The position numbers and the translations under genes were made by a program. A model generated the notes under the pieces. It was not told the origin of the DNA and made no database searches. It worked only from the letters and a program-made list of their open reading frames with translations. A stretch of 64,000 nt of DNA, from contig OX365940.1 in the NCBI GenBank assembly GCA_947243795.1, positions 1 to 64,000 on the forward strand, in the 5' to 3' direction. Origin of the DNA: Saccharomyces uvarum (taxonomy: Eukaryota > Ascomycota > Saccharomycetes > Saccharomycetales > Saccharomycetaceae). Position 1 is the stretch's first letter, and each line of letters opens with the position of its first letter. Of this stretch, positions 42,709-52,512 are shown piece by piece.

Positions 42709-44250
42709 CTATAACCCTTTAAAGAAGTCTCTTTTAAAGAATGCTAACTTGATCCAGTCGAAAAAGACCTTGAATCTCGATCTAGCAGACAAGATCATTG
42801 ACAGGTATAAGATTCTCCATAGGTAGAATGTTATCAACCCCCCGCCGGTATAGAATGTTCTCTTACCAGAACGGATAGTAGCGATGGCCCTTTCGGAACC
42901 AAGGTATGCTAGGGCACCCAAATCGTTGTACTTGAAAGGTTTGAAGTTGTTTTCTTCGAATAGCAGATCGACCTTGTCCTTCCTCGAAGATAGAGTTTCT
43001 TGGAAGTTTGGTAATTGTGCCATTTTATCGAAACTCTTGGCCAAGTATTCGGCCTCCTGATGCGCCACTTGGGCGGTTGGAGGCAATCCAGCAAAGGCGT
43101 TATCACCGATGGCGAAAATGTTGTTGCTACCTTTCACTTGCATAAAGTTATTTACCGCCAAGCCTCTCTTGGACGAGTTCTGTTCGGGGATTTTTTGGAA
43201 AAGGTCGGTGACCAAGGGTCTTGCCTTGTTACCTGTAGCCCAGATTAAAGTACCGTATGGGATAGTCTCTTCGGTGACTTTACCGTCCTCGTGCTTGGTC
43301 TTTGCGAGTAGCTGTTTTGCTTCCACTTTAGCCACAGCGGTTCTTAGATGAACTTTAATCGAGGTGTTTTCCAGATGGGATTGCGCATACGACGAAAGCT
43401 TTTTCTCGAACATGTTTAAAACGATGGGTAGAGCCTCGACTAAATGAATTTGGACTTCTTCGGCCAATGCGGGCAAAAACTTCCTTAAGTCCTGGAGAAC
43501 ATAATCCTGCAGTTCACCGGCGACCTCCACACCAGTGGGCCCACCGCCCACCACGACAATGGACAATAATCGCTTTCTTTCAGGGTCGCCCTTGGGTAGC
43601 AAATTTGCCTTTTCCAAGTTGGCGGCAAAACTCTTCCTAATTTCTAACGAGTTTGGGATTTCCTTCAAAAAGTGGCCATATTCAGTGACCCCGGGAATGC
43701 CAAAAGTATTGGGCTCTGCACCCACCGCGCTAATCAAATAGTCGTACTTGATCTCTGCTGGCTCTGCCTGGCGCAGCCCCAAATGGTTTTCAGGCTGGGA
43801 CAACTGGCTCACAGTGGACAGTGACTTTATAGTGACAGTATTTCTGTCAGGGTTGATAGAAGTCGCTTCTGCTTCATAGTAGGTGACGTTACCCTTTTTC
43901 TTAAGAGCAAAATTCACAATCGGTTCGATGATCGACTTTTCGTCGACTGTCCCCACCGGAGCTGAAGGTAGCAATGGCGTAAAAAGAAAATAACTCCGGG
44001 GAGAGATGATAGACACATTGTATTTCTTGGTGTCGATATGCTTCAGAAAGGAAATAGCCCCCCAGCCGGAACCCAGTATCAGCACGTTTGGTTTGTCGCT
44101 GTGTTGAGGGTCGATCACCTTCATGGTCTTGAAAGACGTGGGACCGGCCTCAGAGTTTTCTACGCCCGTGGACTTTGTGGAGGCAAACCTGATGAGCGTA
44201 TTCGTGGACGATAACAGTTTCCTGTTACTATACATTTTCTTCGTTAGCAT
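42709..44250 (-). CDS. NDI1: NDI1, internal mitochondrial NADH:ubiquinone oxidoreductase
   Basis: The product is 513 residues, identical in length to S. cerevisiae Ndi1. The N-terminal ~26 residues are basic and Ser/Thr/Arg-rich, a matrix presequence. There are two Rossmann folds: FAD-binding LGSGWGA near residue 60 and NADH-binding [10 protein letters not shown] near residue 240, plus the second FAD motif AIGDNAF. An amphipathic C-terminus follows for membrane attachment. It oxidises matrix NADH and reduces ubiquinone without pumping protons, replacing complex I in Saccharomyces. The residue after GPTGVE is Val where S. cerevisiae has Ala, which is conservative. Confidence 0.97.
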   Translation of the reverse strand: MLTKKMYSNRKLLSSTNTLIRFASTKSTGVENSEAGPTSFKTMKVIDPQHSDKPNVLILGSGWGAISFLKHIDTKKYNVSIISPRSYFLFTPLLPSAPVGTVDEKSIIEPIVNFALKKKGNVTYYEAEATSINPDRNTVTIKSLSTVSQLSQPENHLGLRQAEPAEIKYDYLISAVGAEPNTFGIPGVTEYGHFLKEIPNSLEIRKSFAANLEKANLLPKGDPERKRLLSIVVVGGGPTGVEVAGELQDYVLQDLRKFLPALAEEVQIHLVEALPIVLNMFEKKLSSYAQSHLENTSIKVHLRTAVAKVEAKQLLAKTKHEDGKVTEETIPYGTLIWATGNKARPLVTDLFQKIPEQNSSKRGLAVNNFMQVKGSNNIFAIGDNAFAGLPPTAQVAHQEAEYLAKSFDKMAQLPNFQETLSSRKDKVDLLFEENNFKPFKYNDLGALAYLGSERAIATIRSGKRTFYTGGGLITFYLWRILYLSMILSARSRFKVFFDWIKLAFFKRDFFKGL

Positions 44251-44535
44251 GACTATATTTTTTTTTTACTTTTTTTGGTAAGTATGTAATTCAATGATGT
44301 GATCTGATCTACAACCCCACTACTCAAACCCTTCAATTAGTAATAGGAGTTCCTGTTCCCACTATATATATACTTCTTATATATACAACCTGGCAATGTT
44401 GCAAATACCGGCAATAACTTAGAAAGCTAAGGGGGGGAAGGGAACCTTTAGATTGGGGTACCCGGCATGGCAATTATCCCTTGTGATTGGTCGCTTGGCC
44501 GACATTAAACAACAAGCGTATTTTGAGGCATTTCA

Positions 44536-44793
44536 TCAGCCGTGAGCGTTTTGTAGATGTTCACAGCATTCACAACCCTCTTGGAAGAGAAGCCTTTGCC
44601 TGATGAGATGGTGTCTGTGGTCCTTGTGCCGTAAAGCGCAAGATAATAGGTTCGTTGCTAGCGACATGTAGCACCTTGTGATGGATGTTCTTATAGCAAT
44701 AGAAGATGGTGTGCCCAGTACCGCACGGTACTGTTGATTTACATCAGTGAGTGAGCGCAGCTGGCGTAATGTAGATTTTAACTCTTTAACCAT
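44536..44793 (-). CDS. Possible small ORF, 85 codons
   Basis: An ATG-started frame in the NDI1-YML119W intergenic region. The product would be basic with a Cys/His-rich end (CECCEHLQNAHG); I recognise no family. Its start lies directly beside two CACGTG boxes. Protein-like composition is the only support, so it may be chance. Confidence 0.25.
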   Translation of the reverse strand: MVKELKSTLRQLRSLTDVNQQYRAVLGTPSSIAIRTSITRCYMSLATNLLSCALRHKDHRHHLIRQRLLFQEGCECCEHLQNAHG

Positions 44794-44795
44794 GT

Positions 44796-44812
44796 CACGT
44801 GCATGTCACGTG
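44796..44812. promoter_or_regulatory. Tandem TCACGTG boxes (Cbf1/Pho4 type)
   Basis: CATGTCACGTG occurs twice head to tail, with CACGTG at 44796-44801 and 44807-44812, one helical turn apart (11 bp). The 5'-T favours Cbf1 over Pho4. They lie ~230 bp upstream of YML119W. Confidence 0.55.
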
Positions 44813-45039
44813 CCCGCATTCCCAATCGGGCAGTTGCCGTTTTCCAATATGGTTTCCCGATTAGGAAAGAATATAAATAAAAACACAAAATAAGATAATG
44901 TAAACATTTTGACATTGCAGCAAGGAAAAGATTTTTTTGTCTCCTGTACTTGCACAAGAATATTGCGGACTTTCGAAAAATGGCTTGTTCGTTCCCTCTT
45001 GTTCTTGCAGTTGTAGTTCACTAAAGGGAGCAAACAACA

Positions 45040-46104
45040 ATGAGCCAAAGTCCATCGGTGTCGCCAAGAAGAACTCTTAACAACAAATCATCGTACATTA
45101 GCAGCAATGGTGGACCGCTTCTGCCCCCTGCGCAGTTGGACCTTAACCAGCAACCGGTGCTGAATTTCCAGCAGAAGGCGACTTTCGACTCGAGCCAACA
45201 GTTCTTCTACTATCCCGACTCGCCTACGAAGAAACCACGGCCAAGGTTTAACAGCGCCTCGCAAACCAACAAGGACAGTAATGAAAACTATTATACTAGC
45301 GGTAACAACGGCAACAACAGGTCGTCCAGATATTCAAATACCACCAGCACTACTAACGTCAATTCTAACCCCCATCATCAGTCGGTGTCTCATATAAACT
45401 CCAAATCTCTTAGATTCCACCAAACTAAGGAGGCAGACAGCATACATGATATCCCGTTCCCTTCCAGGACGTGCACTGCCAAGAGATATTTTACCAAACC
45501 AATAGATCTATACGGAATCAGAAACAGTTGTAGCACCGTCATGCCTGGATTGATGAGTTCCCCAACGAAGTCAAAGGCAAACTTCACCATCAAGAAGTCT
45601 ATCTTGCCCAGGTGCGTGATCACCACATATAAATTACCGTCACCGGTATACGAAACAATAGACGATATATCGAAAAAAATCATAATCTTGAAGATTTCGT
45701 TGAATTTTGAGAAAAGTTATCATTTTTTGCAGCCCATTCAGCTGTCTACTAATAAAAAGACACGGGTATCGAAATCACTTGAAGAATTATGCAGAGATCT
45801 GTTGTTACCACCATCTAAACCACAGTACCAACTGCAGAACAACATCAAGCCCATGAAGAATGCAACGAATATCAATACCAAGCAGAGAACCAGTATCAAC
45901 GCCGGCACAAACGCCAATGAGAGTTTTGAATTGAGTTTTGACGGGAAAGCGATGGACAGATCTGATATATTTCGAATGGTGGACTCATTTAGCATCGCCA
46001 TCTCAGATGATGATGACGATGATGACGAGGATTCCTTTCAGCAGACAAAAAGGAACAGCAGAATCTTGCCTGCTGAGATACTGAGTAATGCGCCTTTGAA
46101 ATGA
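45040..46104 (+). CDS. YML119W: YML119W homologue, phosphoprotein-like, function unknown
   Basis: The product is 354 residues (357 in S. cerevisiae, by synteny). The N-terminal ~120 residues are low-complexity and rich in Ser, Asn, Gln and Pro (for example NNGNNRSSRYSNTTSTTN), so probably disordered. A central conserved patch (ARRYFTKPIDLYG-like, here AKRYFTKPIDLYG) and a C-terminal acidic run (SDDDDDDDEDSF) follow. There is no catalytic motif. In S. cerevisiae the gene is known mainly as a phosphorylated protein of unknown role. It is placed in the chromosome XIII order between NDI1 and NGL3. Confidence 0.88.
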   Translation: MSQSPSVSPRRTLNNKSSYISSNGGPLLPPAQLDLNQQPVLNFQQKATFDSSQQFFYYPDSPTKKPRPRFNSASQTNKDSNENYYTSGNNGNNRSSRYSNTTSTTNVNSNPHHQSVSHINSKSLRFHQTKEADSIHDIPFPSRTCTAKRYFTKPIDLYGIRNSCSTVMPGLMSSPTKSKANFTIKKSILPRCVITTYKLPSPVYETIDDISKKIIILKISLNFEKSYHFLQPIQLSTNKKTRVSKSLEELCRDLLLPPSKPQYQLQNNIKPMKNATNINTKQRTSINAGTNANESFELSFDGKAMDRSDIFRMVDSFSIAISDDDDDDDEDSFQQTKRNSRILPAEILSNAPLK

Positions 46105-46781
46105 TATGGGGGTATGTGTATGCTGTCTGTAGTATCTGTATACAAATACATTTTACTTATTTAATTTCAGTTTTATATCTACACATTAAATTTTAATATT
46201 AGTTCTCATGAGAGAAGATTAAAAAATAGAAGGCCGACATAAACAAGAAAAGCACGCAAATGGACCCAAGTTCATAACAGGAAAAAAACAATACTTGTAA
46301 CAACAATCCTTTTCCACACTATCAGATGTCATATCTCACATATCAATTTGGTCGGTAAGTTCCCATTGCGTAGCTCTCTCTCCCCTACAATGTTCTACTG
46401 CAGCATTACCAAACAAGTTTTTGTTCACACTGCAGCATTACCAAACAAGTTTTTGTTCACACTGCATAGATCAACTGCACCCCCAATACAATGAGTGACA
46501 CGTACGAGACTTGTATAGTGTTCTTAACGGGTTCCCTTTAGTTCATAGTATGTTCGTGTTTCCCTTATTTAATTATATGTATTTAAGGTCAGCCACCCCT
46601 TAGTTCTTGAAAAAAAAAAGGATATCACGTTATGCCAAGCAACCTTTATACTGGTGTGAAATTCACAGGGACCCAACAGAATATTGGGATATGTGCAACT
46701 GAAACATCAAGGGAATATCAGTTACAGCACTAAGCTGCACTATTTTTTTGTTCTGTCCTATTTTTCTTTGATTCAGTCAAA
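46105..46781. other. YML119W 3' flank and NGL3 promoter
   Basis: This 677-bp region includes a perfect 32-bp tandem duplication at 46397-46460. No gene is seen. Confidence 0.5.
46397..46466 (+). repeat. 32-bp tandem duplication upstream of NGL3
   Basis: Two identical 32-bp units (46397-46428 and 46429-46460), each starting ACTGCAGCATTACC, are followed by a third partial start (ACTGCA). The lack of any mismatch suggests a recent slippage event. Confidence 0.85.
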
Positions 46782-48323
46782 ATGAATAATCAAGCAGAAG
46801 ACGCATCACCAACATTACATCACGAGGGTTCATCTACTTCCACGTCAGTTTTCAGCTCCTCTACTGAAGAAGATCTTACACATCAAAAAATCCCTAGAAA
46901 TCAATTAACTGAAGATCAGGTTAAAAAAATCCAAGAGGAACGAGCTCAAAAAAGACAGACCCACAGGAACTCATTAATATCCCAAGGCAAGGATCCCGAT
47001 TTTCCCACTCCTGATTTGCAGTTCATTGAGAGACCTTTTCTGCACTTGCACCATGAAATTGCGCAAGGCTCCACGGAATTAACACCAGATTCCACTACAT
47101 GTAGTATACAAACCCCGCCGAAGTCATTGGACGTTAAAATAATGACCTATAATACTTTAGCACAAACCTTGATTAGGAGAAATTTTTTCCCACAAAGTGG
47201 TTCTGCACTAAAGTGGCACAAGAGATCAAAAGTCCTGGTCCACGAATTGAAAACCTATAAACCTGATATTGTATCATTACAGGAAGTCGATTATAACGAA
47301 CTGAAATTTTGGCAAGAGAATTTCCATAAGTTGGGGTTTGATTTAACCTTCAAACGGCATGAAGGAAAAACACATGGACTACTGATTGCGTGGAACACCG
47401 AAAAATTTCAACTAGAAAACGAGTGGATGCTAGACTACGATGCTATCTTGGCCGGGAATGCTATTCCTGCAAGAACAAGAACAAAAAACATTGCGCTTAT
47501 AGCATCACTACGTCTCAAGAATATATCAGATCCACCCACCGATGGAGTTATTGTGGCAAATACGCATTTATTTTGGCATCCTTTTGGAGTTTTTGAGAGG
47601 CTGAGACAATCTTATTTAGTATTGGCAAAGATTCAAGAAATCAAAGCTTGTCCAAAGTATAATAGGTGGCACAGTGTATTGATGGGAGATTTTAACACTG
47701 AGCCTGAAGAACCACCGTATTTGGCTATAACAAGAAAGCCAGTGACATTAAGAGGTTCGGCAAGGATCATGGCAGAGTGCTCATTGGCGTATCGATATTC
47801 CAAGAAAAGGAATGGAGAGGAAAGCGGCCAAGATGACGAAGAATGTGATGAACAATCTAGGGGTGAAGGTCGCTTTAACCAGCCACAAAATCCTAAACCT
47901 AAATCTTTTACAGCAACAAGCGAACAGAAGGGTTTAGTTGATCAGCTAGTCGCGCTGCACAATTCCTTGCACGTGAGAGGAGTATCTTTGTACGGGCTTG
48001 GATACGGTAAGGTACAACCTGAGAACTCTCACGTAAGTAATGGCGAACCAGAACTATCGAACTGGGCCAACTCGTGGTGTGGATTATTAGATTACATATT
48101 TTATATCGAGCACAGTGACGAACAGAGTGCACACGAGCAGAACCCCGTGGTCGACTTTGAAAATAAGAACAACCTGAGAATCATTGGGTACCTAAAGATG
48201 CCTCGCGCAAAAGAAATGCCCAAGCATTCTCAACCTTTCGAAGGAGAATACGCTAGCGACCACGTTTCCCTAATGTGTCAGCTACGTTTTCTTTCAGGAG
48301 GGAAAATAAGTAGCATAAAATAA
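46782..48323 (+). CDS. NGL3: NGL3, Ccr4-family endonuclease/exonuclease/phosphatase-fold nuclease
   Basis: The product is 513 residues (about 505 in S. cerevisiae). A hydrophilic N-terminus of ~120 residues is followed by the EEP nuclease fold. Motifs in order are MTYNTLAQTL, SLQEVD (metal-binding Glu), GDFNTEPEEPPY (Asp/Asn pair) and SDHVSL (catalytic Asp-His at the end). An acidic charged insertion (EESGQDDEECDEQ) lies between strands. Ngl3 is a DNase/RNase-like enzyme and a 3'-5' poly(A) exonuclease candidate related to Ngl1/Ngl2 and Ccr4. All metal ligands are present, so activity is expected. The N-terminus diverges strongly from S. cerevisiae. Confidence 0.95.
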   Translation: MNNQAEDASPTLHHEGSSTSTSVFSSSTEEDLTHQKIPRNQLTEDQVKKIQEERAQKRQTHRNSLISQGKDPDFPTPDLQFIERPFLHLHHEIAQGSTELTPDSTTCSIQTPPKSLDVKIMTYNTLAQTLIRRNFFPQSGSALKWHKRSKVLVHELKTYKPDIVSLQEVDYNELKFWQENFHKLGFDLTFKRHEGKTHGLLIAWNTEKFQLENEWMLDYDAILAGNAIPARTRTKNIALIASLRLKNISDPPTDGVIVANTHLFWHPFGVFERLRQSYLVLAKIQEIKACPKYNRWHSVLMGDFNTEPEEPPYLAITRKPVTLRGSARIMAECSLAYRYSKKRNGEESGQDDEECDEQSRGEGRFNQPQNPKPKSFTATSEQKGLVDQLVALHNSLHVRGVSLYGLGYGKVQPENSHVSNGEPELSNWANSWCGLLDYIFYIEHSDEQSAHEQNPVVDFENKNNLRIIGYLKMPRAKEMPKHSQPFEGEYASDHVSLMCQLRFLSGGKISSIK

Positions 48324-48708
48324 ACAAAAGTACATATAACAAGCTCCACAGGTATGTGCAAAGGCCACTAGCTAACGGGCTGACGATGCAATAGTCAATA
48401 TGTCTCATTCTTAATTTAGCGTCACTTCCACCTCATATATGGCTTTACGTGCTATTTTTGGTCACCCTTCCCCTTTCGTTGCGCCTCAACGGGCAAAAAA
48501 AAATGAAGCATAGAAGCACCACAACAAAACTGCCCTTTTTCCTTGTTTCAAGTCACATGTAAGGCATCCAGAAGAAAACATTCAAAGGCTAGAGAGGTGC
48601 AGTTGGCTTATTGACGTCGTTCGTTTATACTATCAAGTAAAGTTCTTTTAATCAGCTCGGACAAGCCCTACCAGAATCTGTTTTCTATTGCTTTTTGAGG
48701 AATCCAGT
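48324..48708. other. NGL3 3' flank and NAB6 promoter
   Basis: A 385-bp region with no gene. The frame of NAB6 opens at a TTG (48688), but the first ATG is 48709. Confidence 0.5.
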
Positions 48709-51700
48709 ATGTCAAATTCAAATTCAAGAAAACCTAGCGCAAATCATGCATACCGTCAACAGCATGATTATAACGGGATGAACGCCATGGTAGGAAATCC
48801 AATGTTGTACCATCCTGTGGACTTCATGAACGGTGCCGGCCAATATGGCCCCTCTCAACACCCGGCATATTACACGAACTCGCCGTTGCCAAATGTTCCA
48901 CCGACGCCCTTCGATACTGCTTACGGTGCTAGTCTTTTGCCATCCCATTTGTTAATGGGGTCGCCGTTTGTTTCCTCGCCTAATATGCAAGGTGGCTATA
49001 ACCTTGGTAGATCATCAAAATTTAATAGGAAGGCTTATTCGAGACCCATTTCGAGCCAAAACAGCTATAACGCGAATAACAACAACAGCAACAGTAACAA
49101 CGGAATGATGACTCCCTCAAGTTATTATAGAAATGGGAGAACTCTATTTCCGAGAAAAGACAATAATCCAGGAAATGTTACTCACAATATTCATGACACC
49201 AGAAACAGCAGCGGAAGAAGAACCTCTTCCAGAATCAACATTTTTGATGAGATAGACCCAGAAACCCTATTACAGAAGCCCTTTCGCATTAATTATAAGA
49301 TTCTCCCTGCTGGTGACGATGCTTATAGAACTCGATCGCTGCTTATTGAAAACGTGGATGGTTCTGCTGATCTGCACTCTTTAGTTAAAAACTTTGTCAA
49401 ATCCAATGCTCTGGAAAGTGCATATATAGTTGGCAACAAGGAGACTGATAACTTGGAAGAAGAAGAGGCTAAAAATCTATCTATTTTGATAAGTTTCTTG
49501 ACTAGGGGCGATTGTTTGAACTTTTATAATAACATCTTACAAAGACTATCAGAGTTTAAGACCTTTTTAAAATCAAAATCACTGAATCTAAAATTTGTCT
49601 GCCTAAATTACGATTCCAAATCTCTTCCAACACCTGTCGAGAATGAAGAATTATCAAAAGGTGAAGAGCAAGCTGCTACTGACGGTGCTTCGATGATGAT
49701 CAGTGCTTCGTTGCATCACGATGTAGAGAACAAAGATGCCACAAGGTCCATCATAATCGAATTTAAAAGTCCTTTAGAAAAAGCAGAATTATTCAAGGAG
49801 AAATTGCAATTCCTAGATAGGTCGAAAAACAAAAGATACATCTTGGAATCCATTGATATAGTTAACACAGATGTACCTTCAAATCAATTTCCTGAAAACT
49901 ATGCCGTGTTGACGTTTTTAAACATATTCATGGCAATTGAAGTCCTCGACTACTTAAAGAAATACTCTAAAAAACTAGGTATCTCCAAATGTTTCTATGT
50001 TTCTCTAACACCATTGATGGTCAGTTCAGCTAGATCTTCTGTTGCCAGTATTTACGAAAGCAAATTGAGTTCACATCGTTTATCAACCCCATCCGTTCCC
50101 GCTGGGAATAACAATGATATCAATAACAATAACGGCAGTATTGGATCTTCCATTTACGGAAACTCTAATATAAGCTTAACTAGTCTGTCATCATCCGTCT
50201 CTTTAAATGAAGAGATTGAAGTGTTGACGACGAAACTCCAAGGAATAGACCTTGATGGAACCATATTAGAAGTCAATTGTCATGATTATCCTACACCAGT
50301 TATTAGTGAACATTCTGCCCACTTGAGTAATATTAAAATTTCAAAAACAGTAGATAATTCCAGACAATTCCCACAAGACATTCCTTCGCCCCTGCCACTA
50401 AATGAACACATGTTTATGACCGATTCTAATCAATCCAATGGAACAATAGTATCCCAGCAATTAATAACCGCTCCTTCTCCGCAATCTCCGAATCTACAAA
50501 TGAACCAACGAGTACTACCCAACCCAATAACTCAAAGCTTGGAGCAAAATTTCAATGTTTCAGCCAAAGTGGCTTCGTCTATGGGGTCAGACATTGGTAA
50601 TAGAACGATTTATATAGGAAACATTAATCCAAGATCAAGGGCAGAAGATATTTGTAATGTTGTTCGCGGGGGGATACTTCAAAACATTAAATATATAGCA
50701 GAGAAGAGGATTTGTTTTGTCACTTTCATTGAGGCTGCGTCTGCTGTACAATTCTATGCGAATTCATTTATTGATCCAATAGTATTACATGGAAATATGT
50801 TGAGAGTAGGGTGGGGGCATTATTCTGGTCCATTACCAAAGTCAATCTCATTAGCTGTAACCATTGGGGCAAGTAGAAATGTCTATGTAAGTTTGCCTGA
50901 GTTTGCATTCAAAGAGAAGTTCATTCATGACCCCCAATACAAACAACTGCATGAAACATTGGCGTTACCAGATGCGGAACAATTAAGAGAGGATTTCAGT
51001 ACCTATGGTGATATCGAACAGATTAATTATTTAAGCGATAGCCATTGCTGTTGGATAAATTTTATGAATATATCGTCTGCGATTAGTCTCGTCGAGGAAA
51101 TGAACAAAGAGCCTACGGGACATGATGATAGTGGTGAAGTGATACCGAAAACAGCAACCGAAGAAAAGTTTGATGGCCGTTATAAAGGGCTTTTGATAAA
51201 CTATGGTAAGGATCGTTGTGGTAATGTAAATAAAAATTTGGTAGCAGGTAAAAATTCAAGGTTTTATAAAAAAGTTAAAAGGCCGAGCTATAATATTCGT
51301 TTGAGTAAACTGGAAGAAAGAAGAAGACAAAATGAAAACGATAAAAAGGAGTCGTTTGATAAAGTCCTGAACTTGGAATCCCTAGGTATAAGTCTCGACC
51401 CACACAAGGGTGCCGACATTGATGAAACAGAAGCCGAAGACAGTACAGGGGCAGAGGTTGAAAATGAGGTAGAGGCTGAAAACGGAAACGAAACCGTGGG
51501 TCTCGGCGGACTAGGTCTTGGAGTGGTAAATTCTGACGTAAAACGCGCACTTTCAGATGAAACCGATTACGACGAATTCTTCAACAAATCATCAAGATCT
51601 TCCGATTCTTCGTCAGACATAGAGGTCATAATGCACTCCCCAAGCGATCCTGAATATGCCTTAAAATCGCAAACTTTAAGAAGTTCGAGTCAAACGGTTA

Positions 51701-52041
51701 TAAATAGTAAGAGACCGGCAAAAGTGGAAAACGAGGATGGTTTGGTGGGACTTTCACAGTTTAATCATAGATCATCGCTAAAGCAAGCTCCGCCAAGGGC
51801 CCCCTCAACGTTGTCCCATAATCATGCGAAAAAGAACGACATGCCGATTCAAGACGCTGGAATTAATGCAGAAGTAACGGACAACAAAACGAAGAAAAGA
51901 GGCTCGTTCCCAAGGCATAGAACGATACCAGGATCGGATGTAATGGCCCAATACCTCGCACAAGTTCAACACTCGACGTTTATGTATGCAGCTAATATTC
52001 TAGGGGCCTCTGCGGAAGATAACGCGTATTCTGATGAATAG
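48709..52041 (+). CDS. NAB6: NAB6, RNA-binding protein with RRMs
   Basis: The product is 1110 residues (1134 in S. cerevisiae), starting at the first ATG (MSNSNSRKPSANHAYRQ). The N-terminal ~200 residues are low-complexity (Asn/Ser/Tyr/Pro). RRM-like domains follow: a diverged pair in the first half and a clear RRM near residue 632, with RNP2 RTIYIGNI and RNP1 KRICFVTF. Another RRM near residues 725-810 has NVYVSLPEF and CCWINF. The C-terminus is acidic and Ser-rich and ends in the conserved ILGASAEDNAYSDE-like tail. Nab6 binds poly(A)+ RNA, notably mRNAs for cell-wall proteins. Differences from S. cerevisiae concentrate in Asn-rich linkers. Confidence 0.96.
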   Translation: MSNSNSRKPSANHAYRQQHDYNGMNAMVGNPMLYHPVDFMNGAGQYGPSQHPAYYTNSPLPNVPPTPFDTAYGASLLPSHLLMGSPFVSSPNMQGGYNLGRSSKFNRKAYSRPISSQNSYNANNNNSNSNNGMMTPSSYYRNGRTLFPRKDNNPGNVTHNIHDTRNSSGRRTSSRINIFDEIDPETLLQKPFRINYKILPAGDDAYRTRSLLIENVDGSADLHSLVKNFVKSNALESAYIVGNKETDNLEEEEAKNLSILISFLTRGDCLNFYNNILQRLSEFKTFLKSKSLNLKFVCLNYDSKSLPTPVENEELSKGEEQAATDGASMMISASLHHDVENKDATRSIIIEFKSPLEKAELFKEKLQFLDRSKNKRYILESIDIVNTDVPSNQFPENYAVLTFLNIFMAIEVLDYLKKYSKKLGISKCFYVSLTPLMVSSARSSVASIYESKLSSHRLSTPSVPAGNNNDINNNNGSIGSSIYGNSNISLTSLSSSVSLNEEIEVLTTKLQGIDLDGTILEVNCHDYPTPVISEHSAHLSNIKISKTVDNSRQFPQDIPSPLPLNEHMFMTDSNQSNGTIVSQQLITAPSPQSPNLQMNQRVLPNPITQSLEQNFNVSAKVASSMGSDIGNRTIYIGNINPRSRAEDICNVVRGGILQNIKYIAEKRICFVTFIEAASAVQFYANSFIDPIVLHGNMLRVGWGHYSGPLPKSISLAVTIGASRNVYVSLPEFAFKEKFIHDPQYKQLHETLALPDAEQLREDFSTYGDIEQINYLSDSHCCWINFMNISSAISLVEEMNKEPTGHDDSGEVIPKTATEEKFDGRYKGLLINYGKDRCGNVNKNLVAGKNSRFYKKVKRPSYNIRLSKLEERRRQNENDKKESFDKVLNLESLGISLDPHKGADIDETEAEDSTGAEVENEVEAENGNETVGLGGLGLGVVNSDVKRALSDETDYDEFFNKSSRSSDSSSDIEVIMHSPSDPEYALKSQTLRSSSQTVINSKRPAKVENEDGLVGLSQFNHRSSLKQAPPRAPSTLSHNHAKKNDMPIQDAGINAEVTDNKTKKRGSFPRHRTIPGSDVMAQYLAQVQHSTFMYAANILGASAEDNAYSDE

Positions 52042-52512
52042 GACAAAATGTTGAACCATACCGAATAGCACATGTCTATCATCCAATCCAGCAAAAGCCT
52101 AACGCAAGTCGCCCAATTTTTTCTTTCCTTTTTTTCTGTATAAACTAAATAATAGTGACTATTAATAAAAAGCAACGCTATTAAGGTACATTATGCCATG
52201 TCCACGTTTGTCACAGCAATAGTTTCATGTTGGGATTAATCATTTTTCCAATCTTTTCCCAATTGTCCGTACCTTTTTTTCTTCCAAATTAGTCAGCCGC
52301 AGGCAGCCTCGACTCTAAAGTTAGTAAAAATTTTTTGGGATGATGACTATTACTACATCTAAAATTGATGTTGGTACTTCATAAGAGATTGAATAAAGAA
52401 ATTGATTTTTTCTAGTAAGGGTAGAATGAATTCGCATTTATTTGTCTCGAGCAAATAAATCACACAGCATTCCGACTTAGGTAGTAACCAAACGCACGAT
52501 TGCAAACAAAAC
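52042..52512. promoter_or_regulatory. NAB6 3' flank and ATR1 promoter
   Basis: A 471-bp region with a Yap1/Gcn4-type site at 52289-52295. No gene. Confidence 0.5.
52289..52295 (+). promoter_or_regulatory. TTAGTCA, Yap1/Gcn4-type site of ATR1
   Basis: TTAGTCAGC matches the Yap1 element type known from GSH1 and overlaps a Gcn4 half (TGACTAA on the other strand). S. cerevisiae ATR1 is controlled by Yap1 and Gcn4. The site lies 218 bp upstream of the ATG. Confidence 0.55.

Larger units (their letters stand above)
44251..45039. promoter_or_regulatory. Divergent promoter NDI1 / YML119W
   Basis: A 789-bp region. On the NDI1 side it has poly(dA:dT) and TATATATATAC (~44365). On the YML119W side it has a repeated CATGTCACGTG (44791-44812). 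It also holds one possible small frame at 44536-44793. Confidence 0.5.
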
